Below are positions 8,648 through 17,156 of a stretch of 59,729 nt of DNA, piece by piece; the first letter of the stretch is position 1, and every line of letters starts with the position of its first letter. The stretch is from Eubacterium ruminantium (lineage in GTDB: Bacteria; Bacillota; Clostridia; Lachnospirales; Lachnospiraceae), in assembly GCF_900167085.1 (NCBI RefSeq), contig NZ_FUXA01000015.1, forward strand, positions 1-59,729, given 5' to 3'. Made by a program: the position numbers and the translations under genes. A model generated the notes under the pieces. That model ran no database searches. It saw only the letters and a program-made list of their open reading frames with translations, and was not told where the DNA came from.

Positions 8648-9868
8648 ATGAAATCAGTAAGGAGATATCGGATAGGTATATTATTTATAATGATTTTCAT
8701 GTCCGTATCTTTTTTTGGATGTGGAAAGAAGAAAAGTGCCCCGAAGAGCGGCACAGATGTAACAAGCGAAAAAGAGAAGGTAAGTTCTCTGTATGGTCAT
8801 GATTTTATTGCGCATAAAGAATTAAAGTATGCGGAAGAATATAAGATTGATTATTATGACAACGGTTTGACTTATATTCAAATCGGTGAAGATAAAATAT
8901 TATTGTTCGATGAAGGCGTTGAAATGCCAAAGGAAGATATGTCCGGATATATCATTTTGCAAAAGCCGCTAAATAATATATATATGGCATCCTCATCGTC
9001 TATGGATTACTTTTTATACCTGAATGAGATTGATAAAATTTCTATGACAAGTACCAAAGAGGAAGACTGGTCTGTTGAGGAGATAAAGGATCTTGTCAAA
9101 AATGAAGAAATAGCCTATGTCGGCAAATACAGTGCGCCGGATTATGAATATCTTCTGGATGACGGATGTTCACTGGCGGTTGAAAATACAATGATAAATC
9201 ATGCGCCTGCTGCAAAGGAGAAGATTGAGCAGCTGGGAATTCCTGTAATAGTGGACAGGTCCAGTCTTGAAAATGAACCGATGGGACGTTTGGAATGGAT
9301 CAAGCTTTACGGAATCCTTATGGATAAAGAGGATGAGGCGGACAGCTTCTTTGATGAACAGGTAGCAAAACTTAATGAAATAGATAATAAGATTAAAAAT
9401 GATTTAGAAAATAACAGCGAATTTGCGGATAAGAAAATATCTGCTGCATGTTTTTATATAAATGCATCGGGAATTCCGGCGGTAAGAAATCCGGAGGATT
9501 ATATGACGAAACTTGTGAAGACTGCAGGATTTGATTATTCATTTGAAAGTCTTACTGACAACTCGAATAAAACATTTACGAACCTTCAGATGGAAGAGTT
9601 TTATGCCGGCGCTATTGATACGGATGTACTTATTTACAGTGCGAGCTTCGCGACACCGCCAAAGGATATGAATGAATTGATCGGGATGGATAAACTCCTG
9701 GCAGATCTTAACGCGGTTAAAAATAAAAATGTATGGTGTTATAATATAGATATATTTCAACGACCTACAAAAATGGCTGAAATCGTGGAAGAATTTTATG
9801 AGATCTATAAGTATACAGCATTCGGAACTGAAGAGCCGAAGACAAAGTATTTTTATAGATTGAAGTAG
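8648..9868 (+). CDS. ABC transporter substrate-binding lipoprotein (BtuF/FepB-like)
   Basis: This 406-residue lipoprotein has lipobox FFGC (Cys25) and resembles helical-backbone metal receptors (periplasmic-binding family 2), which capture vitamin B12, heme or ferric siderophores. Family marks are the SLAVENTMINH segment, IPVIVDRSSLENEPMGRLEW and a long backbone helix after it (KEDEADSFFDEQVAKL). A FecCD permease and an ATPase follow. The upstream cobalamin riboswitch argues for a corrinoid or related tetrapyrrole. The ATG at 8648 follows GTGAGGTGCG. A 67-bp repeat array separates it from the permease. The family is firm and the substrate uncertain. Confidence 0.82.
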   Translation: MKSVRRYRIGILFIMIFMSVSFFGCGKKKSAPKSGTDVTSEKEKVSSLYGHDFIAHKELKYAEEYKIDYYDNGLTYIQIGEDKILLFDEGVEMPKEDMSGYIILQKPLNNIYMASSSSMDYFLYLNEIDKISMTSTKEEDWSVEEIKDLVKNEEIAYVGKYSAPDYEYLLDDGCSLAVENTMINHAPAAKEKIEQLGIPVIVDRSSLENEPMGRLEWIKLYGILMDKEDEADSFFDEQVAKLNEIDNKIKNDLENNSEFADKKISAACFYINASGIPAVRNPEDYMTKLVKTAGFDYSFESLTDNSNKTFTNLQMEEFYAGAIDTDVLIYSASFATPPKDMNELIGMDKLLADLNAVKNKNVWCYNIDIFQRPTKMAEIVEEFYEIYKYTAFGTEEPKTKYFYRLK

Positions 9869-9880
9869 ATGATTATATTT

Positions 9881-10071
9881 GGAAATATACTAGTCACATA
9901 GATAAATAATAGTGAAACAATATTGATCACAGATATGATCGATGTATGGAAATATACTAGTCACATAGATAAATAATAGTGAAACAACATTGATCACAGA
10001 GATGATCGATGTATGGAAATATACTAGTCACATAGATAAATGATTGTGAAACAGTATTGATAATAATATTG
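9881..10071. repeat. Three 67-bp direct repeats between binding-protein and permease genes
   Basis: Units start with GGAAATATACTAGTCACATA at 9881, 9948 and 10015; the third is truncated and more diverged after about 50 bp. Each unit contains TCAC...GTGA and GATC...GATC mini-palindromes. The copies are contiguous, so this is not a CRISPR. It begins a few bases after the stop codon of the binding-protein gene and lies inside a presumed operon. Confidence 0.88.
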
Positions 10072-10097
10072 TATTAGGAAACGATAGGGAAGAAATA

Positions 10098-11138
10098 ATG
10101 CATAACGAAAAGGTGGATCAGTTTGAAGTAAATAAAAAGATGAAGCTGAGATCGGCAGTATGCTTTATTAGTATGCTTGTTTTATTTGTTGTGCTTTTTA
10201 TGATTTCTATCAAGGCAGGAAGCATAAAGATAAGCTGGAATGATATTATAAATGCATTTAGCGATTCAAAGACAGTTAAGGGCAAAATCGTAATGGATAT
10301 AAGATTTCCGAGAGTGCTTGCAGCTACTCTGCTTGGTGGCGCTTTGGGAATTTCAGGTTTCATGCTTCAGAATTTTTTCAATAATCCGATAGCCGGACCA
10401 TTTGTTCTCGGAATATCTTCCGGAGCAAAACTTGCTGTAGCGATTGTGATGATTATATTTATCGGAAATGGTAGTTCGGTTAATTCTTATTATATGATCG
10501 GAGCGGCATTTATCGGAGCGCTGCTTTCGATGTTCTTTATACTGCTTGTGTCAAGAAAGACCAGAAACTCAGCAATACTTATAGTGTGCGGAGTTATGAT
10601 CGGATATATTTGTTCGGCGATAACAGAGCTTCTTATTAATTTTGCAGCGGATTCGGACATCGTAAATCTGCACAGCTGGTCTATGGGAAGTTTTTCCGGA
10701 ATTAGCTGGGATAATATAAAAATTATTTCAATAGTTGTAATTCTTGGATTTGTTGCAGGATTTCTTATGACTAAACCAATGGAGGCATATACATTTGGAG
10801 AAGATTATGCCAGAAGTATGGGAGTAAATATAAAGCATTTCAGAATGATGATGATCATTATTTCAAGTGTTTTGTCAGCATCAGTAACGGCTTTTGCAGG
10901 ACCTATTTCATTTTTAGGTGTTGCTGTTCCTCATTTGATGAGAGGCGTTTTCAAGACTGCAAAACCACGCGTGATGATACCGGCATGTTTCTTGGGGGGA
11001 GCGCTTTTCTGTTTATTTTCGGATCTGATGGCCAGGATGCTTTTTGCACCGACTGAAATATCGGTAAGTACCATAACTTCGATACTTGGTGCTCCGGTGG
11101 TCATTATAATTATGATAACAAGGAAGAGGAGGGCATAA
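10098..11138 (+). CDS. FecCD/BtuC-family ABC transporter permease
   Basis: This 346-residue integral membrane protein has about nine or ten hydrophobic helices. It carries family motifs DIRFPRVLAATLLGGALGISG near residues 70-90, the NPIAGPFVLGISSGAKLAV segment after it, and GPISFLGVAVPHLMR near 275, the region that contacts the ATPase. It forms the membrane channel for the substrate delivered by the upstream lipoprotein. The ATG at 10098 follows AGGGAAGAA. It ends one base before the ATPase gene, whose ribosome site lies inside this reading frame, so the two are coupled. Confidence 0.93.
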   Translation: MHNEKVDQFEVNKKMKLRSAVCFISMLVLFVVLFMISIKAGSIKISWNDIINAFSDSKTVKGKIVMDIRFPRVLAATLLGGALGISGFMLQNFFNNPIAGPFVLGISSGAKLAVAIVMIIFIGNGSSVNSYYMIGAAFIGALLSMFFILLVSRKTRNSAILIVCGVMIGYICSAITELLINFAADSDIVNLHSWSMGSFSGISWDNIKIISIVVILGFVAGFLMTKPMEAYTFGEDYARSMGVNIKHFRMMMIIISSVLSASVTAFAGPISFLGVAVPHLMRGVFKTAKPRVMIPACFLGGALFCLFSDLMARMLFAPTEISVSTITSILGAPVVIIIMITRKRRA

Positions 11139-11139
11139 A

Positions 11140-11868
11140 ATGGAAAATGTACTTACAACGAATATGCTCTCTGTAGGATATAAACATAAAGAGATAGTCA
11201 GCAAGATAAATATAGAAGTTAAAAAGGGCGAGATAGTAACGATGATAGGGCCTAACGGAACCGGTAAATCCACTATTTTACGGACCCTTGCCGGACTTCA
11301 AAAGTCACTTTCCGGAACTGTAAATATATGCGGTAAAGACATAAATGATTATAGGGAGACGGAGCTTGCACAGCACGTTTCTATCCTTATGACTGATAGG
11401 GTCGAACCTGAACTTATGACGGGATATGATATAGTATGCAGTGGAAGATATCCATATACGGGCAGGCTCGGAATACTTTCCGACAAAGACAGGCAGGTAG
11501 TTGAAGAGGTTATGGAACTCGTTAATATTTCGAATCTTAAGGATAGCTTCTTCAGAGAACTCTCGGATGGGCAAAAACAAAGGTTTATGCTTGCAAGAGC
11601 TATTTGCCAGGAACCGGATATTCTTATAATGGATGAGCCGATGACATTCCTTGATATTAAATATAAAAGGGAACTTGCAGAAATCATTTTAAGACTGAAG
11701 GAAGAAAAGAAAATATCTATCATAATGTCGCTTCACGAATTGCATCTTATCAAGAAATTCACTGATAAGGTTGTGTGTATTAAGGATGGTGGAGTAGATA
11801 AGATAGGTGCCATCAATGAGATTCTAAATGATGAATATATCGATTATCTTTTTGATATAGAAAAGTAA
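11140..11868 (+). CDS. ABC transporter ATPase (BtuD/FecE-like)
   Basis: This 242-residue cytoplasmic ATPase has Walker A GPNGTGKST near residue 39, signature motif LSDGQKQR near 141, and Walker B ILIMDEP followed by the H-loop MSLHELH. It powers the FecCD permease encoded one base upstream. GAGGAGGG precedes the ATG at 11140. It is the last gene of the tetrapyrrole-uptake locus, which closes with a strong terminator 40 bp later. The signature has Asp in place of the second Gly of LSGGQ, common in this subfamily. Confidence 0.93.
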   Translation: MENVLTTNMLSVGYKHKEIVSKINIEVKKGEIVTMIGPNGTGKSTILRTLAGLQKSLSGTVNICGKDINDYRETELAQHVSILMTDRVEPELMTGYDIVCSGRYPYTGRLGILSDKDRQVVEEVMELVNISNLKDSFFRELSDGQKQRFMLARAICQEPDILIMDEPMTFLDIKYKRELAEIILRLKEEKKISIIMSLHELHLIKKFTDKVVCIKDGGVDKIGAINEILNDEYIDYLFDIEK

Positions 11869-11910
11869 TTTATAATCCGGATAAATAATTGGAATGAGAG
11901 ATATATTTGT

Positions 11911-11961
11911 ACCGACCACAAAAGTTAGAACTGAAATCTAACATTTGGAGGTCGGTTTTTT
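11911..11961 (+). terminator. Terminator of the uptake operon
   Basis: ACCGACC (11911-11917) pairs with GGTCGGT (11950-11956). An inner stem GTTAGA/TCTAAC (11924-11929/11937-11942) extends the hairpin, and six T residues follow. Confidence 0.88.
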
Positions 11962-12055
11962 ATTGGGGATAATGTATGAAATTGATAAGTAGATTAGTAA
12001 CAGTTATGGGAAATAGATAATGGAGTGATTTGAAAGAATGACAGGGGGAGTGATA

Positions 12056-12103
12056 ATGAAAAAAGTAAAATATTCGAAAATAAGCGAAAATAATTGCGCG
12101 TAA
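12056..12103 (+). CDS. Possible 15-residue small peptide / leader ORF
   Basis: ATG at 12056 follows a strong ribosome site AGGGGGAG and opens a 15-codon frame (MKKVKYSKISENNCA) ended by TAA. It lies 15 nt before the putative glgP promoter, so it is not in the glgP leader if that promoter is used. It could be a true small protein, the remnant of a longer gene, or chance. Nothing identifies a function. Confidence 0.2.
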   Translation: MKKVKYSKISENNCA

Positions 12104-12117
12104 TACCGCGAAATGTG

Positions 12118-12146
12118 TTGACAAAAGTCTTGTGTTGGTTTATTTT
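12118..12146 (+). promoter_or_regulatory. Putative promoter of glgP
   Basis: TTGACA (12118-12123), a 17-bp spacer, then TATTTT (12141-12146). The -35 is consensus and the -10 matches 4 of 6. The transcript would have a leader of about 145 nt before the glgP ATG. Confidence 0.55.
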
Positions 12147-12230
12147 AACTTTATGAACGAAAGTATACGAAACATTTTGAGCGCAATAGCATATAAAATA
12201 ACATTTAAAAGTATATGTAAAAAACAAAAA

Positions 12231-12258
12231 ACATAAAACATAAAACATAAAACATAAA
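12231..12258. repeat. Four 7-bp ACATAAA repeats in the glgP leader
   Basis: ACATAAA is repeated four times without interruption, preceded by a related ACAAAAA unit. It lies about 40 nt before the glgP start codon, upstream of the GGAGG ribosome site, where slippage would change leader length only. Confidence 0.85.
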
Positions 12259-12299
12259 AGTCTAATTGATAAGATAATTTATATAATCGGAGGATATTT

Positions 12300-14564
12300 A
12301 TGGATATCGAAAAGAAACTTGTGGATGAACTTGGTAAAAATATTATTGAAGCAACTAATGAAGAGATTTACAGAGCTCTTGTAAGTGTTGTGAATAAAGC
12401 GGCAATTGATAAAGAAGAACGTAACGGCAAAAAGAAGTTGTATTATATATCTGCGGAATTCCTTATCGGTAAGCTTCTGTCCAATAATCTTATAAATCTT
12501 GGTTTATTTGATGAGGTGCATGAGTTACTTGAAAAGAACGGAAAGAACCTTGGGGATATTGAAGAACTTGATGCTGAGCCAAGTCTCGGAAATGGAGGAC
12601 TCGGAAGACTTGCATCATGTTTCCTCGACAGTATCGCAACACTTGGGCTTAATGGTGATGGAGTAGGACTTAATTATCATATGGGTCTTTTCAAGCAGAC
12701 ATTTAAAGATCGTCTCCAGTCAGAGATTCCTGATAAGTGGATAGATAAGGATACATTTCTTATCAAAACAGATGTTAGTTATCCGGTATCGATGGGCGGG
12801 AAGATGTACAATTCTGTTATGTATGACCTTCTTGTTACAGGTTATGAGAATAGAACTAACAGACTCCATCTTTTTGATCTTGAAACAATAGACAGCAGCA
12901 TCATAAAGAATGGTATTGATTTCGATAAGGAAGCAGTTGATAAGAATCTTACTTTATTTTTATATCCGGACGACTCTGATGAGGCAGGAAGAAAACTGAG
13001 GATTTATCAGCAGTATTTCATGGTTTGTAATGCTGCACATCTTATACTTGATGAGGCGGTTTCGAAGGGGTCGGATTTATATAACCTGGACGAATATGTT
13101 GTTATTCAGATAAATGATACGCATCCGACTATGGTAATTCCTGAGCTCATAAGACAGCTTATGGAGAGAGGTCTTAGCATCGATGATGCTATTGAGATTA
13201 CAAATAAATGCTGTGCATATACAAATCATACTATTCTCGCTGAGGCACTTGAGAAGTGGCCGATTGGATATCTTAAGTCCATAGTTCCTCAGATTGTACC
13301 TATCATTGAAGTCCTCGATGATAGAATCAGAAGAAAATATGAGGATGAGTCCATTGCAATCATAGATAGAAATGATTTTGTTTCTATGGCAGCAATTGAT
13401 ATCAATTATGGTTATTCAGTAAATGGTGTTGCAGGGCTCCATACAGAGATACTTAAAAATACAGAGTTAAATAATTTTTATAAGATCTATCCTGAAAAGT
13501 TCAATAATAAGACAAATGGAATCACTTTTAGAAGATGGCTCATGTCATGCAATCCATCTCTTACTAAGTATCTGGAAGAGCTTATCGGTGAGGGATTTAT
13601 CAAAGATTCATTTTTACTGAAAAAACTTGAAGAATACAAAGATGATAAGAATGTGCTTAATAAGTTAAGTGAGATTAAAATGCAGAATAAACAGGCATTT
13701 TGTGATTATATTGAAAAGACAAGGGGAATCATTCTTGATAAGGATACAATATTTGACGTTCAGAGTAAGAGACTTCATGAGTATAAAAGGCAGCAGCTCA
13801 ACCTTTTATGGGCTATAAGAAGATATCTTGATATTAAAGCAGGAATCATTCCTGAGGAACGAGTAACGGTTATATTTGGCGCAAAAGCAGCGCCTGCCTA
13901 TACTATCGCAAAAGATATAATTCATGCGATTCTTTCTCTTATGCAGCTTATTGAAAATGATGAGGACGTCAAGAAGTATCTGAGAGTTATCATGCTTGAT
14001 AATTATAATGTTGATGTTGCTGAGAAGCTTATTCCGGCATGCGATATTTCTGAACAAATATCTCTTGCAAGTAAAGAAGCAAGTGGAACCGGAAATATGA
14101 AATACATGCTCAACGGTGCAGTTACACTTGGAACTATGGATGGTGCAAATGTAGAGATTTTTGAAAATGTAGGCGAAGAAAATATTTACATTTTTGGATT
14201 GTCAAGTGATGAAGTTATTGCTAAATATAAAAACGGCAGCTATGATCCAAAATATTACTATGACAATAATGCCGAGATAAAACGTGCAGTTGATTTCCTT
14301 GTAAGTAAAGAAATGATCGGATTATCAGGTAAGGATCATGATGAGTCATTGGAGAGATTATATAATGAATTTCTGAACAAAGATTACTTTATGACCTTCC
14401 CGGATTTTGATGAATATTGTAAAGTAAGAAATAAAGCTCATAGTGATTATAAAAATCAGGATGAGTGGAGCAGAAAATGTCTTCTTAATATTGCAAATGC
14501 AGGATATTTTTCATCAGATAGAACTATTGAGGAATACAATAGAGATATATGGAAACTTCAGTAA
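12300..14564 (+). CDS. glgP: Glycogen/starch phosphorylase
   Basis: This 754-residue GT35 enzyme releases glucose-1-phosphate from alpha-1,4-glucans, using pyridoxal phosphate. The N-terminal part has EPSLGNGGLGRLASCFLDS near residue 95 and VGLNYHMGLFKQ. The middle has INDTHPTMVIPEL. The cofactor lysine is in EASGTGNMKYMLNGA near 600, followed by TLGTMDGANVEI. It is somewhat shorter than the ~800 residues of enteric enzymes, as is common in Clostridia. GGAGG lies seven bases before the ATG. The next gene starts nine bases after the stop, so the two are probably co-transcribed. No other glycogen genes are in the window. Confidence 0.96.
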   Translation: MDIEKKLVDELGKNIIEATNEEIYRALVSVVNKAAIDKEERNGKKKLYYISAEFLIGKLLSNNLINLGLFDEVHELLEKNGKNLGDIEELDAEPSLGNGGLGRLASCFLDSIATLGLNGDGVGLNYHMGLFKQTFKDRLQSEIPDKWIDKDTFLIKTDVSYPVSMGGKMYNSVMYDLLVTGYENRTNRLHLFDLETIDSSIIKNGIDFDKEAVDKNLTLFLYPDDSDEAGRKLRIYQQYFMVCNAAHLILDEAVSKGSDLYNLDEYVVIQINDTHPTMVIPELIRQLMERGLSIDDAIEITNKCCAYTNHTILAEALEKWPIGYLKSIVPQIVPIIEVLDDRIRRKYEDESIAIIDRNDFVSMAAIDINYGYSVNGVAGLHTEILKNTELNNFYKIYPEKFNNKTNGITFRRWLMSCNPSLTKYLEELIGEGFIKDSFLLKKLEEYKDDKNVLNKLSEIKMQNKQAFCDYIEKTRGIILDKDTIFDVQSKRLHEYKRQQLNLLWAIRRYLDIKAGIIPEERVTVIFGAKAAPAYTIAKDIIHAILSLMQLIENDEDVKKYLRVIMLDNYNVDVAEKLIPACDISEQISLASKEASGTGNMKYMLNGAVTLGTMDGANVEIFENVGEENIYIFGLSSDEVIAKYKNGSYDPKYYYDNNAEIKRAVDFLVSKEMIGLSGKDHDESLERLYNEFLNKDYFMTFPDFDEYCKVRNKAHSDYKNQDEWSRKCLLNIANAGYFSSDRTIEEYNRDIWKLQ

Positions 14565-14572
14565 AATAAAAA

Positions 14573-15469
14573 ATGATCAAAGCATATTATCACCTTCCGG
14601 GGTTATTTGAATTTTATAATCTTTATAGTGATTTTTTGCCAATTTATAGGGAACATAGAGAGTATTTCTATGACTGGTGCGAGATTGGTTCTATTTATGG
14701 TGCTCCTGCCGATTGTATATGGGGCGGAGGACGAATAGGATTTGGCGATGAAGACTATAGTAAAGTAATAAAACTTATGGAACAATATGATATATCCGCA
14801 AGACTTACTTTCAGTAACTCATTGATAGAAGAGGAACATCTTTCTGACAGAAAATGTAATGAATTATGCAGAGCATTTGAAAGCAGCGGTAAAGTTCAAA
14901 ATGGAATTATCATCCATTCGGATATATTGCTCGATTACATTAAAAAGAGTTATCCCAAGTATTATTTTGTATCATCTACAACGAAGGTTATTACTGATAC
15001 GGAAGAACTTGATGAAGAGTTGGAGAGAGATGATTTTAGATTTGTTGTTCCGGATTTTAGAATGAATAAAAGATTTGATTGGCTTGATAATCTTTCTGAT
15101 GAGAAGAAGGACAAAGTGGAATTCTTATGCAATGAATGCTGCTGGTTTGACTGCTATGACAGAAAAAATTGCTATATAAATGTCAGCAGAAAAAGTCTTG
15201 AAGCAGAATGCGAGGATCATGTATGCGTTTCTCCGAATGCGAAGGAAGGTTACAGATTCTCAAAGGCTATGAAAAATCCGGGATTTATAGGAAACAACGA
15301 TATACTCTCTACATACATTCCGAAAGGGTTCAGCCAGTTCAAGATAGAAGGACGTAGTCTGGGCAGTGCCGTGATCCTTGAAATGCTGTTATATTATATG
15401 ACAAAACCTGAATATTATCTTACTGTAAGAGAAGAAATTTATCTCGACAGTATGCTGGATTTATTTTAA
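14573..15469 (+). CDS. Peptidase U32-like protein with Cys cluster
   Basis: This 298-residue protein resembles the core of U32 family proteins, now known largely as TIM-barrel Fe-S proteins acting in RNA or cofactor hydroxylation. A cysteine cluster CNECCWFDCYDRKNCY (near 190-207) stands where U32 proteins have their CxxxC..CpyR region. It is followed by FKIEGRSLGSAVILEMLLYY, like the FKIEGR motif of the family. There is no clear Shine-Dalgarno before the ATG at 14573, which lies nine bases after glgP, so coupling is likely. It may assemble a 4Fe-4S cluster; the substrate is unknown. Its link to glycogen use, if any, is only positional. Confidence 0.62.
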   Translation: MIKAYYHLPGLFEFYNLYSDFLPIYREHREYFYDWCEIGSIYGAPADCIWGGGRIGFGDEDYSKVIKLMEQYDISARLTFSNSLIEEEHLSDRKCNELCRAFESSGKVQNGIIIHSDILLDYIKKSYPKYYFVSSTTKVITDTEELDEELERDDFRFVVPDFRMNKRFDWLDNLSDEKKDKVEFLCNECCWFDCYDRKNCYINVSRKSLEAECEDHVCVSPNAKEGYRFSKAMKNPGFIGNNDILSTYIPKGFSQFKIEGRSLGSAVILEMLLYYMTKPEYYLTVREEIYLDSMLDLF

Positions 15470-15478
15470 AGAATCAAA

Positions 15479-15510
15479 ACCGTACGAAATGAAAAATCGT
15501 GCGGTTTTTT
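15479..15510 (+). terminator. Terminator after the U32-like gene
   Basis: ACCGTACGA (15479-15487) pairs with TCGTGCGGT (15497-15505, one G-T) and ends in six T residues (15505-15510). Confidence 0.88.
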
Positions 15511-15574
15511 ATAAATATATACTTTGAATAAATTGATTATATGTGCTAAATTATTTATATGGGGATATAGGAAT

Positions 15575-15600
15575 ACTATCATTTTGGAGAGGATGATAGT
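15575..15600 (+). promoter_or_regulatory. 8-bp hairpin in leader of the GGDEF gene
   Basis: ACTATCAT (15575-15582) and ATGATAGT (15593-15600) form a perfect stem whose loop exposes GGAGAGG. It lies 26 nt before the start codon. The element is too small for a known c-di-GMP riboswitch. Confidence 0.45.
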
Positions 15601-15626
15601 GCTGTTATTTTAAGCGGGGTGGCAAT

Positions 15627-17042
15627 ATGGATTATAAGAAATTTGCTGATACTGTATCGGCTATGACGTGTATCATCTCTATAGAAAAAAAGCCTAATGG
15701 TAAGTATGGTGAGATACGTATAGTTGATGGGAATAAGGCATATATTGATTCTATCGAGAATAAATCGGATGATACACCGGATATGCTTACAGATAAGTTC
15801 ATTCCGAATAGTTTATATGAAAGATATTTGCCAAAAGATTTGAACTTTGAATTTGCTGTTTATAAAGCAGCGGTTCTTAAAGAGCCTGTTCATACATATA
15901 TTCATCCGGAAAGATATGAATTCTGGTTAAATATTTTTTTTATGCCACTGGAGTCGGAAGATGAGAATATAGGTTACTGCTCATATACAATGACACTCAG
16001 TAAAGAAGCTGACTCCATGAATATGACGGATCTTTCTCAGGATACTTTGGCGACAGTCCTTAATACATGCATAAAGCTTAGAAATAACGACGAATTCAAG
16101 CCTTCTATGGATGAGGTTATTAAGGATATACGTAAGGTATGTGAGGCGAATCATTGTATAATCCTTCTTCTCGATCATACAGAAAGAAAATGTTCTGTTC
16201 TTTGTGAAGATATGGTAGAAGATGTTGGCTTGAAATTAATGACTCATTGGTTGGAGAACTCCGACTTCTATGATATAGCATCAACATGGGAAAATGTTAT
16301 CAATGGTAGTACCGGTCTTATAATTCAAAGTGAAGCAGACATGGATCTTGTTCGAGAAAAAAGCCCTGTATGGTATGATTCATTGAAAGAGGCAGGCGTT
16401 GAAAGCCTGGTTATCTTCCCACTCAGATATAATGATGAGCTCATGGGATATATATGGGCAACGAACTTTAATACGGTAAATACATCTAAGATAAAAGATG
16501 TTCTTGAACTGACTACATTTTTCATAGCTTCTGAGATTGCTAATTTCAAGCTTTTGAAAAAACTTAAAGTTCTCAGTTCGAAGGATATGCTTACAGGCGT
16601 GTATAACAGAAATGAGATGAATAACCGCGTAATGGCGCTTTATTCTGAAGAGACAGACAATCCTAAGCCGATAGGAGTTGTATTTGCAGATCTAAATGGA
16701 TTGAAAAGGGTCAATGATCAAGCCGGGCATAGAGCTGGCGACCTCATGCTGAAAAATGCAGCAATGGTACTTCAAAATGCATTCGTGGATAATGAAGTAT
16801 ATCGTGCAGGTGGTGATGAGTTCCTGATTCTGATACCTGACGGCAACATCGAAGAGATAAAAAGCAGAGTAAGTCTCATGAAAAAACTGGCGAATAATTA
16901 CGATAATGTCAGTTTTGCTGTTGGATATTGTGTTGATGAAGACAGTAGAAATGTTCGTCAGGCGATGAAGTTAGCCGATGAATTGATGTATAAAGATAAA
17001 GAAGAATTTTATAAATTACATCCTGAAAAGAGAAGAGTGTAA
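15627..17042 (+). CDS. Diguanylate cyclase (PAS-like, GAF, GGDEF)
   Basis: This 471-residue cytoplasmic protein has three parts. A PAS-like N-terminus lies at about 1-130 (IRIVDGNKAYIDSIE). A GAF-like sensor lies at about 150-300 (CIILLLDHTERKCSVL, then SLVIFPLRYNDELMGYIWA). A GGDEF domain lies at about 310-460, with LTGVYNRNEMN, VVFADLNGLKRVND and the active-site RAGGDEFLIL. It should make cyclic di-GMP from two GTP. The position of the inhibitory I-site reads AFVD rather than RxxD, so product inhibition may be absent. No transmembrane segment is seen. Start 15627 follows GGGGTGG. A methyltransferase gene follows after an inverted repeat. Confidence 0.9.
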   Translation: MDYKKFADTVSAMTCIISIEKKPNGKYGEIRIVDGNKAYIDSIENKSDDTPDMLTDKFIPNSLYERYLPKDLNFEFAVYKAAVLKEPVHTYIHPERYEFWLNIFFMPLESEDENIGYCSYTMTLSKEADSMNMTDLSQDTLATVLNTCIKLRNNDEFKPSMDEVIKDIRKVCEANHCIILLLDHTERKCSVLCEDMVEDVGLKLMTHWLENSDFYDIASTWENVINGSTGLIIQSEADMDLVREKSPVWYDSLKEAGVESLVIFPLRYNDELMGYIWATNFNTVNTSKIKDVLELTTFFIASEIANFKLLKKLKVLSSKDMLTGVYNRNEMNNRVMALYSEETDNPKPIGVVFADLNGLKRVNDQAGHRAGDLMLKNAAMVLQNAFVDNEVYRAGGDEFLILIPDGNIEEIKSRVSLMKKLANNYDNVSFAVGYCVDEDSRNVRQAMKLADELMYKDKEEFYKLHPEKRRV

Positions 17043-17083
17043 TTTATAGAAGAAGGCTAATTGATAAATTTGTATGATATTTC

Positions 17084-17120
17084 GAAGCTGATGTGGGCAT
17101 GTTATTATTACATCAGCTTC
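17084..17120 (+). terminator. Perfect 11-bp inverted repeat, possible terminator
   Basis: GAAGCTGATGT (17084-17094) and ACATCAGCTTC (17110-17120) form a stem with a 15-nt loop between the GGDEF and methyltransferase genes. No T tract follows, so termination would be weak. It excludes the upstream TTG at 17061 as the next gene's start. Confidence 0.5.
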
Positions 17121-17156
17121 AAAGTATGTTTGGATATAAAGATAAGGGGTATAAAA

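Noticed and set aside
9881-10071. Possible CRISPR array
   Set aside because: Units are contiguous with no unique spacers, and no cas genes are nearby.
15540-15626. c-di-GMP riboswitch before the GGDEF gene
   Set aside because: Only an 8-bp hairpin is present; the conserved GEMM core is absent.
17061-17156. TTG-started N-terminal extension of the methyltransferase
   Set aside because: It crosses an 11-bp inverted repeat; ATG 17157 has a good ribosome site.
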